Positions 26,143-34,143 of a stretch of 64,000 nucleotides of DNA are shown one piece after another. The position numbers and the translations under genes are program-made. This stretch comes from Sphingomonas sp. CFBP 8760 (lineage in GTDB: Bacteria; Pseudomonadota; Alphaproteobacteria; Sphingomonadales; Sphingomonadaceae), in NCBI RefSeq assembly GCF_014841615.1, contig NZ_JACYUG010000003.1:62001-126000 (forward strand), given 5' to 3'. The notes beneath the pieces are model-generated. The model saw only the letters and a list, made by a program, of their open reading frames with translations, had not been told where the DNA came from and searched no databases. How positions within the stretch are numbered: position 1 is the stretch's first letter; each line of letters begins with the position of its first letter.

Positions 26143-26876
26143 GCCGCCGCCGCCACGTTCAATGCCGCGGCCAGATCGAGCCGCCCGTCGTACAGCGCGC
26201 GGCCGGTGATGACGCCTTCGATCCCGTCCTTCGCATGGAGCGCCAGCACATGGATGTCGGCGATCCCCGCGACCCCGCCCGACGCGATCACCGGGATCGA
26301 CACCGCGCGGGCGAGGTCGACCGTCGCCTCGACGTTGCAGCCCTTCAGCAGGCCGTCGCGGCCGACATCGGTGAACAGCAGCGCGGCGACGCCGGCATCC
26401 TCGAACCGGCGGGCGAGATCGGTGGCGGTGGTGGTCGACACGTCGGCCCAGCCCTTGGTCGCGACCATGCCGTCCTTCGCATCGACCGCGACGACGATGC
26501 CGCCGGGAAAGTCGCGCGCCACGCCGCGCACGAAATCGGGATCGTCCAGCGCGGCGGTGCCGATCACGACGCGCGCGACGCCCAGGTCGAACCAGCCCTC
26601 CACGCTCGCTCGCGTGCGGATGCCGCCGCCGAGCTGGACATGGCCGGGAAAGCGGCGGACCACCTCGCGCACCGCATCGCCGTTGACCGAGGCACCGGCG
26701 AACGCGCCGTCGAGATCGACGACGTGGAGATGGCCCGCGCCCGCGTCCGCGAATAGCATCGCCTGCGCGGCGGGGTCGTCGCCGTACACGGTGGCGCGGT
26801 CCATATCGCCCTCCGCCAGGCGGACGACTTGCCCGCCCTTCAGGTCGATGGCGGGGAAGACGATCAGGGCGCCCAT
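26139..26876 (-). CDS. hisA: Phosphoribosylformimino-AICAR phosphate isomerase
   Basis: Amadori isomerase of histidine synthesis (ProFAR to PRFAR). It is a (beta/alpha)8 barrel of 245 residues. The catalytic residues lie in [16 protein letters not shown] (Asp11) and [14 protein letters not shown]; other family segments are [26 protein letters not shown] and [10 protein letters not shown]. The start is at ATG 26876, inside the last 13 bases of hisH. It is translationally coupled on both sides. Confidence 0.97.
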   Translation of the reverse strand: MGALIVFPAIDLKGGQVVRLAEGDMDRATVYGDDPAAQAMLFADAGAGHLHVVDLDGAFAGASVNGDAVREVVRRFPGHVQLGGGIRTRASVEGWFDLGVARVVIGTAALDDPDFVRGVARDFPGGIVVAVDAKDGMVATKGWADVSTTTATDLARRFEDAGVAALLFTDVGRDGLLKGCNVEATVDLARAVSIPVIASGGVAGIADIHVLALHAKDGIEGVITGRALYDGRLDLAAALNVAAAA

Positions 26877-27469
26877 GTCAGGAATCTTTCCAGCAGCGCC
26901 AGCCCGTAGGACTGGCTCTTTTCGGGGTGGAACTGCACCCCCAGCATCGTGTCGCGGCCGATCGCGGCGGTGACCGGGCCGGCATGGTCGGTGACGGCGA
27001 TCACGTCGTCGCCATCGAAGGCATAGCTGTGGAGGAAATACGCCTCGCCCGCCCGCACCAGCGGATGCGGCGTGACCGGTACCACGTCGTTCCAGCCCAT
27101 GTGCGGCACCTTCGCGTCCATCGTGCCGGGTTCCAGCTTGCGGACGCGGCCGGCGATCCAGCCGAGGCCGGGATGGGTGCCCATCTCCTCGCCGGCATCG
27201 GCCATCAACTGCATCCCGACGCACACGCCGAGAAAGGGCGTACCCTGCTGCCGCACGCGGGTGGACATCGCCTCGACCATCCCGTCGATCGAGCGCAGCG
27301 CCCCCGCGCACGCGCCGAACGCGCCGACGCCGGGCAGCACGATGCGATCAGCCCGCGCGACCGCATCGGGATCGGCGGTGACGATCAGGTCGGTGCAGCT
27401 CGCCGCGCGCAGCGCGTTCTCGACCGAATGGAGATTGCCCGCGCCGTAATCGATCAGCGCCAGCGTCAT
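26864..27469 (-). CDS. hisH: Imidazole glycerol phosphate synthase, glutaminase subunit
   Basis: A 201-residue class I glutamine amidotransferase that supplies ammonia to HisF. The nucleophile is Cys83 in [11 protein letters not shown]. The catalytic His and Glu are in [11 protein letters not shown], and the N terminus [14 protein letters not shown] is diagnostic. The ATG at 27469 overlaps the YciI-like stop by four bases, and the 3' end overlaps hisA by 13 bases. Confidence 0.97.
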   Translation of the reverse strand: MTLALIDYGAGNLHSVENALRAASCTDLIVTADPDAVARADRIVLPGVGAFGACAGALRSIDGMVEAMSTRVRQQGTPFLGVCVGMQLMADAGEEMGTHPGLGWIAGRVRKLEPGTMDAKVPHMGWNDVVPVTPHPLVRAGEAYFLHSYAFDGDDVIAVTDHAGPVTAAIGRDTMLGVQFHPEKSQSYGLALLERFLTWAP

Positions 27470-27750
27470 CCCTTCAGCAGGTCCAGCCCCGGCGCGACCA
27501 CCGAGGGCGCGACTTCGATGAACCGGTATTCGGCGAGGCCGTGGACCGCGAACGGATCGGTCGCCGCCCATGCCTCGACATCCGCACGCTCGCCCTTGCA
27601 CAGGAACATGCCGCCGGTCAGCGGCACCTGCCGCCCCGCGCACAGCAGCATCCCCGCCGCAACGCCCTCGTGCAGCCACGTCAGGTGCGCGGGCCGATGC
27701 GCGTCGATCGATTCGACGGGTACGACGTAATTCAGGATGACGACGATCAT
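27466..27750 (-). CDS. YciI-like protein in the his operon
   Basis: A 94-residue ferredoxin-like alpha/beta protein of the YCII family: [38 protein letters not shown] and [18 protein letters not shown]. The pattern of an N-terminal strand with a conserved His-Pro or His-Leu region fits the family, some members of which are dehalogenase-like or ligand-binding. It is wedged between hisB and hisH with 4-bp overlaps at both ends, so it must be co-translated with histidine enzymes. Its biochemical role there is unknown. Confidence 0.88.
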   Translation of the reverse strand: MIVVILNYVVPVESIDAHRPAHLTWLHEGVAAGMLLCAGRQVPLTGGMFLCKGERADVEAWAATDPFAVHGLAEYRFIEVAPSVVAPGLDLLKG

Positions 27751-28346
27751 GCTGCGGCTCCTAACGTGCCCTTGGTCGAGGGGATCGCATCCCCTTTTCG
27801 CGGATCGATCTCGATCGCCTTGCGCAGCGCGCGGGCCAGGCCCTTGAACGCGCTTTCAGCGATGTGGTGGTTGTTCTCGCCGTGCAGCGTCTCGACGTGG
27901 AGCGTGATGCCCGCCGCCTGCGCGAAGCTGTGGAACCAGTGCTGGAACATCTCGGTATCCATCTCGCCCAGCCGTTTCTGGCTGAACTCGGTCTTCCACA
28001 CCAGCCATGGCCGGCCGGAGATGTCGAGCGCCACCCGCGTCAGCGTCTCGTCCATCGGCGACAGCGCGTCGCCGTAACGGTGGATGCCGCGCTTGTCGCC
28101 CAGCGCCTTGGCCACCGCCTCGCCGATCGCGATGCCGGTATCCTCGACGGTGTGGTGCTGGTCGATATGCAGGTCGCCCTTGGTGCGGACGTGCAGGTCG
28201 ATCAGCGAATGGCGCGACAGCTGTTCCAGCATATGGTCGAAGAAGCCGACGCCGGTCTCGATATCGTATTGGCCGGTGCCGTCGAGATCGACGGTGACGG
28301 CGATCTTGGTCTCGCTGGTGTCGCGGGTGATGGTGGCGGTGCGCAT
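27747..28346 (-). CDS. hisB: Imidazoleglycerol-phosphate dehydratase
   Basis: Monofunctional HisB, 199 residues, dehydrates imidazole glycerol phosphate to imidazole acetol phosphate. The two metal-binding motifs are [18 protein letters not shown] and [19 protein letters not shown], and [15 protein letters not shown] is also typical. The ATG at 28346 was chosen over the longer frame, which runs into the promoter region shared with the divergent sspB. It is the first gene of the leftward operon hisB-yciI-hisH-hisA-hisF-SpoIIAA-like-hisE-HIT. No leader peptide rich in His codons was seen in the 73 bp upstream. Confidence 0.97.
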   Translation of the reverse strand: MRTATITRDTSETKIAVTVDLDGTGQYDIETGVGFFDHMLEQLSRHSLIDLHVRTKGDLHIDQHHTVEDTGIAIGEAVAKALGDKRGIHRYGDALSPMDETLTRVALDISGRPWLVWKTEFSQKRLGEMDTEMFQHWFHSFAQAAGITLHVETLHGENNHHIAESAFKGLARALRKAIEIDPRKGDAIPSTKGTLGAAA

Positions 28347-28419
28347 ATCCACCCCATAACGTGCATGGCCCGCCATGCAATCTTGACGCTGGGGGTAACG
28401 GGGGCCTACCCAAGGCTGC

Positions 28420-28902
28420 ATGAGCGACGGTCTGCCCGATAGCCTGATCCCGTATGACGAGATCGTCCAGGAAGCCCTGCGTGCCGTGGTCGGCCGCGTG
28501 CTGGGATCGGTCGCGGAGGCGGGCGGCCTGCCCGGCGAGCATCATTTCTACATCACCTTCAAGACGCAGGCCCCCGGCGTCGACATCCCGCGCCGGCTGA
28601 TCGAGCGGTTTCCGGACGAGATGACGATCGTCATGCAGAACCGGTACTGGGACCTGACCGTGGACGACGAGCGGTTCTCGGTCGGCCTCAGCTTCAATCA
28701 GGTGCCGTCGAAGCTGGTCATCCCCTATTCGGCGATCACCGGTTTCCACGATCCGGCGGTCAATTTCGAACTGCGCTTCCAGGCGCAGGAGGACCCGGAC
28801 GCCGCCGCCGAGGTGCACGACGCCGAGAACGACGGCCCGATCGCGCAGCCGGTCGAGGACGGATCGAACGTCGTCAGCGTGGATTTCAAGCGGAAGAAAT
28901 GA
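28420..28902 (+). CDS. sspB: SspB-type ClpXP adaptor
   Basis: A 160-residue adaptor that binds ssrA-tagged proteins and delivers them to the ClpXP protease. It is the alphaproteobacterial form: a folded substrate-binding domain ([57 protein letters not shown]), a flexible acidic linker (about 123-150), and the C-terminal ClpX-docking tail [10 protein letters not shown]. It is divergent from hisB over 73 bp. Confidence 0.93.
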   Translation: MSDGLPDSLIPYDEIVQEALRAVVGRVLGSVAEAGGLPGEHHFYITFKTQAPGVDIPRRLIERFPDEMTIVMQNRYWDLTVDDERFSVGLSFNQVPSKLVIPYSAITGFHDPAVNFELRFQAQEDPDAAAEVHDAENDGPIAQPVEDGSNVVSVDFKRKK

Positions 28903-28912
28903 GCCGGGGCGC

Positions 28913-28935
28913 GCCGCATCGCGAAGCAATGCGGC
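28913..28935 (+). promoter_or_regulatory. Hairpin abutting the acetyltransferase start codon
   Basis: GCCGCAT (28913-28919) and ATGCGGC (28929-28935) can pair across nine bases, ending one base before the GTG at 28937. It could be the sspB terminator or could limit ribosome access to the next gene. Confidence 0.4.
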
Positions 28936-28936
28936 C

Positions 28937-29356
28937 GTGACCATTCCCGAGATCATATCCGGCCCTACCGATGCGATCCGCGACGCGATCCTCGCGCCCT
29001 TGGTTGCCCATAACGAATCGATGGTCGGCCCGACCGAGCGGCACACCGTCGCGATCGTCCTGCGCGACGATGACGGTGCGATCGTTGGGGGATTATGGGG
29101 CCTGACCGGCTTTCGCTGGCTGTTCGTCCAGTATCTCGCGGTGCCGCCGGCGATGAAGGGGCAGGGGCGGGGCCGCGCGCTGATGCTCGCTGCCGAGGAT
29201 GAGGCGCGGCGGCTGGGGTGCATCGGCCTCTGGCTCGACACGTTCAGCTTCCAGGCGCGCGGCTTCTACGAGAAGCTGGGGTACGATGTGATCGGGCAGA
29301 TCGACGATTTCCCGCCCGGCGAGGCGCGGTTCTTCCTGCGCAAACGGATCGACTGA
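28937..29356 (+). CDS. GNAT family N-acetyltransferase
   Basis: A 139-residue acetyl-CoA-dependent acyltransferase. The acetyl-CoA loop is visible as LAVPPAMKGQGRGRALM (the Q-x-x-G-x-G type). It is followed by AEDEARRLGCIGLWLDTFSFQARGFYEKLGYDVIG, the conserved C-terminal half with the family's FYEKLGY. It probably starts with GTG at 28937, where no good Shine-Dalgarno sequence is visible and a hairpin precedes the codon. The substrate is unknown. It lies 34 bases after sspB. Confidence 0.88.
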   Translation: MTIPEIISGPTDAIRDAILAPLVAHNESMVGPTERHTVAIVLRDDDGAIVGGLWGLTGFRWLFVQYLAVPPAMKGQGRGRALMLAAEDEARRLGCIGLWLDTFSFQARGFYEKLGYDVIGQIDDFPPGEARFFLRKRID

Positions 29357-29380
29357 CCGGGGTTCGGGGTTGATGCGGGC

Positions 29381-30772
29381 ATGACCGACACCCGCACCGA
29401 AACCGATTCGATCGGCCCGATCGAGGTTCCCGCCACCGCCTATTGGGGCGCGCAGACCGAGCGTAGTCTCGAAAACTTCCCGTTCGGCGCGCGGGAGCGG
29501 ATGCCGATCGGCATCGTCCATGCGCTGGCGATCGTGAAGCGCGCCTGCGCCCGCGCCAATCGCGCGCACGGGCTGGACGGGGGCAAGGCGGACGCGATCG
29601 AATCGGCGGCGGCGGAGATCGTCGACGGCCGGCTGGACGACCAGTTCCCGCTCGTGATCTGGCAGACGGGCAGCGGCACCCAGTCCAACATGAACGTGAA
29701 CGAGGTGATCGCCGGCCGCGCCAACGAGGTGCTGGCCGGCACGCGCGGCGGCAAGACGCCGATCCACCCCAATGACGACGTCAATCGCGGCCAGTCGTCC
29801 AACGACAGTTTCCCCACCGCACTGCACGTCGCCGCCGCGATCGCGGTGACGACGACGCTCTATCCCGCGCTCGATACGCTCCATGCCGCGCTTGATGCGA
29901 AGGCAAGGGAATGGGACGATATCGTCAAGATCGGCCGCACCCACTTGCAGGATGCGACGCCGCTGACGCTGGGGCAGGAATTCTCCGGCTATGCCGCGCA
30001 GATCGCCAACGCCCGCGCCCGGATCGAAGCCACGCTGGCGCGCAACATCATGCCGCTGGCGCAAGGGGGCACGGCGGTCGGCACCGGGCTGAACGCCCCG
30101 GCCGGGTTCGGCGAGGCGGTGGCGGCGGAGATCGCCGCGCTGACCGGCCTGCCCTTCGAAAGCGCCGCCAACAAGTTCGAGGCACTGGCGAGCAACGACG
30201 GCCTCGTCGACCTGCACGGCACGCTCAACGTGCTGGCGGTGGCGCTGAGCAAGATCGCCAACGACATCCGCCTGCTCGGCAGCGGGCCGCGATCGGGGCT
30301 GGGCGAGCTGGAACTGCCCGCCAACGAACCCGGCAGCTCGATCATGCCCGGCAAGGTGAACCCTACCCAGTGCGAGATGCTGACGATGGTGGCGGCGCAG
30401 GTGATGGGCAACAACGTCGCGGTCACGATGGGCGGGATGCAGGGGCATCTGGAACTGAACGTGTTCAAGCCATTAATCGGCGCCAACGTGCTGCGCTCGA
30501 TCGACCTGCTCGCCACCGGCATGACCAGCTTCGCGGAACGGACCGTCACCGGCATGACCGCGGATCGCGAGCGGATCGGCGACCTGGTCGACCGGTCGCT
30601 GATGCTGGTCACCGCGCTGGCGCCGGAGATCGGCTACGACAATGCCGCGAAGATCGCCAAGCATGCCCATGCCGAACGGCTGACGCTGAAACAGGCGGGC
30701 GTGCAACTGGGGCTGGTCGACCCCGAGACGTTCGATCGCGTCGTCCGGCCGGAGGGGATGATCGGGCGCTGA
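29381..30772 (+). CDS. fumC: Class II fumarate hydratase
   Basis: Interconverts fumarate and L-malate in the citric acid cycle; a heat-stable, iron-independent tetramer. It has 463 residues. Signatures are [10 protein letters not shown] (96-105), the second active-site segment [16 protein letters not shown] (185-200) and the fumarase loop [11 protein letters not shown] (318-328) with the catalytic Ser. The ATG at 29381 lies 24 bases after the acetyltransferase gene, so a shared transcript is possible. A hairpin follows the stop. Confidence 0.97.
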   Translation: MTDTRTETDSIGPIEVPATAYWGAQTERSLENFPFGARERMPIGIVHALAIVKRACARANRAHGLDGGKADAIESAAAEIVDGRLDDQFPLVIWQTGSGTQSNMNVNEVIAGRANEVLAGTRGGKTPIHPNDDVNRGQSSNDSFPTALHVAAAIAVTTTLYPALDTLHAALDAKAREWDDIVKIGRTHLQDATPLTLGQEFSGYAAQIANARARIEATLARNIMPLAQGGTAVGTGLNAPAGFGEAVAAEIAALTGLPFESAANKFEALASNDGLVDLHGTLNVLAVALSKIANDIRLLGSGPRSGLGELELPANEPGSSIMPGKVNPTQCEMLTMVAAQVMGNNVAVTMGGMQGHLELNVFKPLIGANVLRSIDLLATGMTSFAERTVTGMTADRERIGDLVDRSLMLVTALAPEIGYDNAAKIAKHAHAERLTLKQAGVQLGLVDPETFDRVVRPEGMIGR

Positions 30773-30779
30773 TGGGGCC

Positions 30780-30804
30780 GGGACGGAACCGGATCGTCCG
30801 TCCC
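30780..30804 (+). terminator. Stem-loop after fumC
   Basis: GGGACGGA (30780-30787) pairs with TCCGTCCC (30797-30804) around nine bases. There is no strong T tract, so termination is plausible but unproven. Confidence 0.5.
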
Positions 30805-30835
30805 GCGCTATGCATGGCACGAAGGAGATCGGACC

Positions 30836-31048
30836 GTGGGTGCAACGACAATCGGCGCGCTGGTGGGTGGCGTCATCGACAGCATGGGTGGTGACGACGA
30901 TGCCAGCTGGGACGGCGCGCTGAAGGGCGCGATCGTCGCCAATGTGCTGAAGGTCGTGGTGCCGATGGCGATCACCTATGCCGTCGGCTGGGCCGTCCTG
31001 CGCGGGGCGGGCGAGCTGAAAGACACCGTTTTTGGAGATGTGAAATGA
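30836..31048 (+). CDS. Small glycine-rich membrane protein
   Basis: A 70-residue protein, function unknown, starting at GTG 30836 with AAGGAG nine bases upstream. The N terminus (TIGALVGGVIDSM) has small-residue zipper spacing, and VLKVVVPMAITYAVGWAVL (about 38-57) is a likely membrane helix. An acidic loop (GGDDDASWDG) lies between. The last codons overlap the next gene (ATGA), so the two small proteins are made together. It sits between fumC and gmk. Confidence 0.75.
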   Translation: MGATTIGALVGGVIDSMGGDDDASWDGALKGAIVANVLKVVVPMAITYAVGWAVLRGAGELKDTVFGDVK

Positions 31049-31254
31049 TCGGCAAGATTATCGGCGCCCTGGTGGGCCGCGAAATGGATCGTCGCGATGG
31101 CCGCGGCGGGTTGAAGGGTGCGGCGATGGGCGCGCTGGTCGGCGGCGGGCTGCGCCGGATGGGGCCGCTCGGCATGTTGCTCGGCGGCGGTTATGTCGCG
31201 AAGAAGGCCTATGACCGGCGTCGTGCGGGCCGCTCGGTGCCGCCGACGTTCTGA
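31045..31254 (+). CDS. Small glycine-zipper protein
   Basis: A 69-residue basic protein, function unknown. It opens MIGKIIGALVGREMDRRDGR and continues with small-residue zipper segments LKGAAMGALVGGGLRRMGPLGMLLGGGYVAKKAY. The start overlaps the preceding gene's stop by four bases, and GGAG lies eight bases before the ATG. Its N terminus resembles that of its partner (IGALVGG), hinting that the pair are related and interact in the membrane. Confidence 0.75.
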   Translation: MIGKIIGALVGREMDRRDGRGGLKGAAMGALVGGGLRRMGPLGMLLGGGYVAKKAYDRRRAGRSVPPTF

Positions 31255-31320
31255 TCGCGGATCGGCCGGGCAGGTGGCTGGCGGCTTGACGCCCGCCCCC
31301 GCGCCCGGCCAAAGGCGCAC

Positions 31321-31971
31321 ATGGCGCACCATTTCCCTGACGATGCACACGGCCTCAAGCGGCGGGGCATGTTGTTCGTGCTCTCGTCCCCGTCGGGGGC
31401 CGGCAAATCCACCATCGCGCGCAAGTTGCTCGCCGACGATGCCGGGCTGGAAATGTCCGTGTCCGCCACCACCCGTGCGATCCGCAAGGGCGAGGAGGAC
31501 GGGCGGGACTATCACTTCGTCGACCTCGAAGAATTCCGCCGGATGGCGGCGAACGACGAATTCCTCGAATGGGCGCACGTCTTCGACCATCGCTACGGCA
31601 CGCCGCGGGCGCAGGTGGAGGCGTTGCTGGACGCCGGCAAGGACGTGCTGTTCGACATCGACTGGCAGGGCGCGCAGCAGCTGTTCCAGATCGCGGGCGG
31701 CGATGTGGTGCGCGTGTTCATCTTCCCCCCCTCGATGCCCGAACTGCGCGACCGTCTGGAAAAGCGCGCGACCGATTCGGCGGCGGTGATCGACGCGCGG
31801 ATGGCGCGGGCGGCCAACGAGGTCAGCCACTGGGACGGCTATGACTATGTCCTCGTCAACGACGATGTCGAGGCGTGCTTCCAAGGCGTGAAGACGATCC
31901 TCGCCGCCGAACGGCTGAAGCGTTCGCGCCAGACCGGCCTGATCGGGTTCATCCGCCGCCTGACGCGGTGA
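31321..31971 (+). CDS. gmk: Guanylate kinase
   Basis: Phosphorylates GMP to GDP with ATP. It has 216 residues; the P-loop SPSGAGKST lies at about 23-31, followed by the GMP-binding segment ATTRAIRKGEEDGRDYHFV and DIDWQGAQQL. The start at 31321 adds 16 residues before the usual MLFVLSSPSG; the ATG at 31369 is the alternative. The IS110 element follows it downstream. Confidence 0.95.
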   Translation: MAHHFPDDAHGLKRRGMLFVLSSPSGAGKSTIARKLLADDAGLEMSVSATTRAIRKGEEDGRDYHFVDLEEFRRMAANDEFLEWAHVFDHRYGTPRAQVEALLDAGKDVLFDIDWQGAQQLFQIAGGDVVRVFIFPPSMPELRDRLEKRATDSAAVIDARMARAANEVSHWDGYDYVLVNDDVEACFQGVKTILAAERLKRSRQTGLIGFIRRLTR

Positions 31972-32004
31972 TCCCGCCGGTAACTAAGCCAACACCCTTC
32001 AGTC

Positions 32005-32082
32005 CGTCATTGCGAGCGTAGCGAAGCAATCCAGCGCCCCGCGTGTGACGCGCTGGATTGCTTCGCTACGCTCGCAATGACG
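32005..32082. repeat. Perfect long palindromic repeat, family 1
   Basis: Arms of 32 bases at 32005-32036 and 32051-32082 match without error around a 14-base loop. The unit begins CGTCATTGCGAGCGTAGCG. Diverged relatives lie at 21861-21949 and 60804-60834. The IS110 junction is within about ten bases of its right end. Confidence 0.9.
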
Positions 32083-32090
32083 ACGCGGGG

Positions 32091-33166
32091 GGCAACTGTG
32101 TTGGTCACGCGAGTGCGATAGGCTGTCGTTTACGGATCATGGCGTTGAGGATGACGAGGAGCTGCCGCGCGACGGCGATGAGGATGGTTTTGGGTGCCTT
32201 GCCCTTGGCGCGCATCCTGTCGCGCATGGCGGTGAGGACGGGAATGCGTCGTGAGGCGTTTAGGGCAGCGATGTAGAGGGCTTCGCGGACCTTTCGCCGT
32301 CCGCCCCAGATGCGTCTGGCACCACGCCATGTTCCGCTTTCGCGGGCATGGGGAGCAAGGCCGGCGAGCGAGGCGATCTTGCGGCGGCACAGGGTGCCGA
32401 GTTCGGGAAGTTCGCCGAGCAGGGTGGCAAGGACGGTGGGGCCGATGCCGGGAACGGCCCGGAGTAATTCGGCCTGTTCGGACAAGGCCTGATCCTCGGC
32501 GATGAAGCCTGCGATCTGGCGGTCGAGCGCGGCGATCTGCTGGTCGAGCAGGTCGATCATGGTTTCGATGGCTTGCGCGATGTAGGGCTGGCCGGCGCTG
32601 TGGCGATGCAGCTTTTCGGCTTTGCGCATGTCGACCAACTGCCTGCGCCGGCGCAGGAAATCGGCGAGTCGCGCGCGGGCGGGGCTGAGGGGTATGGTGG
32701 CCGGCAGGTCCAGCGCTGCGCCCATCTGCGCCAGCACGCGGGCGTCGACGCGGTCGGTCTTGGCGAGCGTACCGGTCGCGCGGGCGAACTCACGCGCCTG
32801 ACGCGGATTGACGCGCGAGAAAGGGTGGCCGCGCGCCGCCAGGGCGGCGATCAACTCGCCGTCGCAACCGCTGGTCGCCTCGAAGACGATACGGATATCG
32901 TGATCGAGCGTATCCAGCCAAGTGGCAACGGCATCAGGGGTATTGGCGATCCGACCGATCTTTCCCGACGGCAGATCGCAGGTATCGATGAAGGCACGCG
33001 AAAGGTCGCAGCCGATGACGGCTTGTGGCATGGTATAGGCTCCTGTCCATGTCGTGCGGGATCAGCAGTCCCAGGCAACTGTTCAGGTTGATGACCAAGC
33101 GGAAGGGACCCTTGCTCCCTATCGGGCTCCATACCCTCGGGGGGGACGGGCTCCCTTCCGCAACTG
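32091..33166 (-). mobile_element. IS110-family insertion sequence
   Basis: The element contains one transposase gene, a short 3' non-coding end and a roughly 135-base 5' non-coding end. There are no long terminal inverted repeats, as expected for the IS110 group. Edges are inferred: GGCAACTGT at 32091-32099 and CGCAACTGCC near 33159-33168 share CAACTG, so crossover around the CT of each copy would give an element of about 1.07 kb. The left edge lies next to the 32-bp-arm palindrome. Confidence 0.65.
32105..33031 (-). CDS. IS110-family transposase
   Basis: A 308-residue recombinase. The N-terminal RuvC-like domain shows the DEDD set: Asp9 (VIGCDLS), Glu51 (VFEATSG), Asp93 and Asp96 (KTDRVDARVLA). 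A coiled-coil-like middle follows, then the C-terminal transposase_20 domain with PGIGPTVLATLLGELPEL, SLAGLAPHARESG (Ser232, the likely nucleophile) and RRKVREALYIAALNA. The reading frame is intact with all catalytic residues, so the element may be active. In this family a structured bridge RNA encoded beside the gene selects target and donor DNA. Confidence 0.93.
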   Translation of the reverse strand: MPQAVIGCDLSRAFIDTCDLPSGKIGRIANTPDAVATWLDTLDHDIRIVFEATSGCDGELIAALAARGHPFSRVNPRQAREFARATGTLAKTDRVDARVLAQMGAALDLPATIPLSPARARLADFLRRRRQLVDMRKAEKLHRHSAGQPYIAQAIETMIDLLDQQIAALDRQIAGFIAEDQALSEQAELLRAVPGIGPTVLATLLGELPELGTLCRRKIASLAGLAPHARESGTWRGARRIWGGRRKVREALYIAALNASRRIPVLTAMRDRMRAKGKAPKTILIAVARQLLVILNAMIRKRQPIALA

Positions 33167-33170
33167 CCTT
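33032..33170 (-). ncRNA. Candidate IS110 bridge RNA
   Basis: The 5' non-coding end of the element, upstream of the transposase, is where IS110-group elements encode their bridge RNA. It contains a perfect 10-bp inverted repeat, GCGGAAGGGA (33099-33108) and TCCCTTCCGC (33152-33161), closing a 43-base region with repeated GGGCTCC (33124-33130, 33148-33154). On the minus strand CAGTTGCC (33074-33081 complement) could pair with the left junction. Structure and transcription are inferred. Confidence 0.45.
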
Positions 33171-33214
33171 ATACCATCATGCCAACAGACAGGGGGGGGG
33201 GCCGTCGTGCCGCC

Positions 33215-33895
33215 CTACCCGACCGCCGCCAGAAACCGCGCCGCCGCGTCGAAATCGCGGCGATGCGCGGCGGTGGTGGCGGTCGCCAGCGTATCCTCGC
33301 CCCATTGCTCCGCCTGCCAGTCGTCGTCGACCCGCGCCGCCGCCCATACCGCGTCGGGCGTCATCGCCGCTTCCGCCAGCGCCAGCCCCAGCACCAGCGA
33401 TCCGGTGATCGTCACGACCGGCGACAGGGCGGTGAGCGTCCACGCATCCTTCGCCCCGATCGCCTCGCCCAGCCGGGCGATCGTCGCGGGCGGTTGCGGC
33501 CGGTGGACGATGCCGGCGGTGGTTTCGATCCGCACGTCATAGCGCTGTCGCGCCCAGTTCAGGGGCGGGTCCCACGCCGCCACCTGCCGTTCGACCAGCG
33601 GCGCGGGCGTATCGGCACGGTAGCAGAGCAGGTCGGTCTCGCCATATTTCGCCAGCCCGGCGGCGAAGGCGCGTGGGTCGGGGGCGATCCGTTCGATCGC
33701 GGCATTGGCGAGGCCGGTGGCGGGCATCGCGTGCGGATCGACCTCACCCGTCACCGCGCGCCATTCGTCGGCGACCAGCGTGGCGAGCGCCGCCGTCGGC
33801 AGCACCAGCGGCAGGCGACCCGGCGTCCGCACCGGCCGGCCGTCCAGCAGGATGCCGCCATCGACGATACCGACCTGATCCCAGAACCGCTTCAT
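33215..33895 (-). CDS. ATP12 family chaperone
   Basis: A 226-residue protein of the ATP12 family, which in mitochondria assists assembly of the F1 alpha subunit; alphaproteobacterial members are presumed F1 chaperones. Marks are the N-terminal MKRFWDQVGIVDGGILLDGRPVRTP, LVADEWRAVTGEVDP, DLLCYRADTPAPLVERQ-AAWDP and WQAEQWGEDTLA. The start is at ATG 33895; the longer frame runs into the neighbouring gene. It overlaps the next upstream gene by 4 bp. The IS110 element lies just beyond its 3' end. Confidence 0.92.
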   Translation of the reverse strand: MKRFWDQVGIVDGGILLDGRPVRTPGRLPLVLPTAALATLVADEWRAVTGEVDPHAMPATGLANAAIERIAPDPRAFAAGLAKYGETDLLCYRADTPAPLVERQVAAWDPPLNWARQRYDVRIETTAGIVHRPQPPATIARLGEAIGAKDAWTLTALSPVVTITGSLVLGLALAEAAMTPDAVWAAARVDDDWQAEQWGEDTLATATTAAHRRDFDAAARFLAAVG

Positions 33896-34143
33896 GGCGC
33901 GGGCGGACTGCGCCAGCGATGCGCCAGACTGGCGGGCACCACCGCGATCACGACCAGCGCGGACAGGACCAGCGCGATGCCGATCAGCTTGGGCAGCAGA
34001 TCGTGCGTGCGCGCGGCCAGCACCATGCCCAGCATCGCCCCCGCCACCCCGGCAAGGCGGATGCCGACCAGCACCAGCCAGCGCCGCTGCGCGACCTGCG
34101 GGGGTACGGGGTCGGCGCCGACATCGTCCGGAAACTCGTTCAT
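33892..34143 (-). CDS. Small two-helix membrane protein
   Basis: An 83-residue membrane protein, function unknown. A short acidic N terminus (MNEFPDDVGADPVPPQ) precedes two hydrophobic segments: WLVLVGIRLAGVAGAMLGMV and LIGIALVLSALVVIAVVPA. It is translationally coupled by 4-bp overlaps to the HAD gene before it and ATP12 after it. This compact order HAD - membrane protein - ATP12 suggests one operon. Confidence 0.8.
   Translation of the reverse strand: MNEFPDDVGADPVPPQVAQRRWLVLVGIRLAGVAGAMLGMVLAARTHDLLPKLIGIALVLSALVVIAVVPASLAHRWRSPPAP

Noticed and set aside
28347..28419. Histidine-rich leader peptide and attenuator before hisB
   Set aside because: The 73-bp gap to sspB has no short frame rich in His codons and no terminator-like hairpin.
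30836..31254. Toxin-antitoxin pair
   Set aside because: Size and overlap suggest one, but both products are glycine-zipper membrane proteins of similar type with no antitoxin-like DNA-binding or RNase motifs.
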